Of a stretch of 64,000 bases of DNA, positions 63,687 to 64,000 are shown in pieces (position 1 is the first letter of the stretch; each line of letters begins with the position of its first letter). The translations under genes and the position numbers were made by a program. The DNA lies in the NCBI GenBank assembly GCA_023897205.1, contig JAHWDD010000002.1, forward strand, positions 2,232,001-2,296,000, read 5' to 3'. The notes beneath the pieces were generated by a model that was not told where the DNA came from, searched no databases, and saw nothing but the letters and a program-made list of their open reading frames with translations. Origin of the DNA: Exophiala sp. HKRS030 (taxonomy: Eukaryota > Ascomycota > Eurotiomycetes > Chaetothyriales > Herpotrichiellaceae).

Positions 63687-64000
63687 AGTGGCTTGGTGCT
63701 TGCTTGCTCGCTCGCTAGTTCGCCATAGACAGAAAACAATGGGAGATGGAGGCGGCGGTGGTGGTACGGGATCCAGGTCGCTGTGACAAGGAGGAAGAAA
63801 AGGACGTTGGGTTCAAGATCAATCAAAAAGGAAACTTTTTGAGTTGTGAGGTGTTGCCTCTGGACATCACGACAGAGGAGAAACTATTGTTTGGCAGCAA
63901 TCCAAGAGCGTTGTTGGCTCGACGATGATCGTGCTCGAACCGACCCGGTGCTTCAACTTTCTTGATCGACGCTACCGGCGATTGACATGGTCAACAGCTG
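63687..64000. other. 3' flank of mL40 to window end
   Basis: About 310 bases. An open frame at 63746-63928 has no recognisable feature and is not called. Nothing else is seen. Confidence 0.4.

Noticed and set aside
1..64000. CRISPR arrays, intact transposons, rRNA genes, PKS/NRPS backbone genes
   Set aside because: None seen: no regularly spaced repeats, no transposase, reverse transcriptase or LTR pairs, no rRNA sequence and no ketosynthase or adenylation-condensation modules.

Overview
The window is nuclear DNA of a filamentous ascomycete (Pezizomycotina). Short introns (about 50-110 nt) have GT...AG ends and CTRAC-like branch sites. The genes are fungal housekeeping genes (RHO1, COG8, CCZ1, GNA1, ILV2, an mL40 gene) mixed with the P450, MFS and AMP-ligase genes usual in metabolically versatile moulds. 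A placement near Eurotiomycetes/Chaetothyriales is a low-confidence guess. Introns were placed by eye from splice signals and protein continuity.

1-18.9 kb is accessory in character. It holds the 3' end of an amidohydrolase gene, a fusion of a DUF1989 (urea-carboxylase-associated) domain with a PuuE-type polysaccharide deacetylase, a chimeric pseudogene (a cytochrome P450 exon piece joined to a VOC-dioxygenase remnant) and an MFS transporter. Housekeeping genes follow (cytochrome b561 protein, COG8, GNA1). After them comes a tailoring/transport group: PhyH-type dioxygenase, MFS transporter, five-exon P450 and type-B carboxylesterase. The P450 piece at 3.1-3.3 kb is an inverted, about 97% identical copy of part of exon 1 of the P450 at 15 kb.

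19-31.4 kb carries a four-TM membrane protein, a quinone-oxidoreductase-like MDR enzyme, a zinc-finger-less fungal transcription-factor-like protein, a GFA/CENP-V zinc protein, CCZ1 and RHO1. 31.3-35.5 kb is the one large gene-poor stretch.

35.5-47.3 kb carries a P-type IIC cation ATPase, an oxysterol-binding protein of the OSH4/KES1 type, a short PIP-kinase-like protein, a 4-coumarate-CoA-ligase-like enzyme ending in AKL, and allantoicase. 48-58 kb carries a second P450, acetolactate synthase (with a Gcn4/CpcA-type TGACTCA upstream), a very GC-rich MFS transporter and a second ligase ending in SKL. 59-63.7 kb carries galactokinase, a RING-CH E3 ligase and mitochondrial ribosomal protein mL40.

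Connections suggested by content: nitrogen/ureide catabolism (DUF1989-deacetylase fusion, amidohydrolase, allantoicase), peroxisomal acyl activation (two PTS1 ligases), membrane traffic and lipid signalling (COG8, CCZ1, OSH, PIP-kinase-like protein, RHO1). No PKS, NRPS or terpene synthase backbone, CRISPR array or intact transposon was seen.
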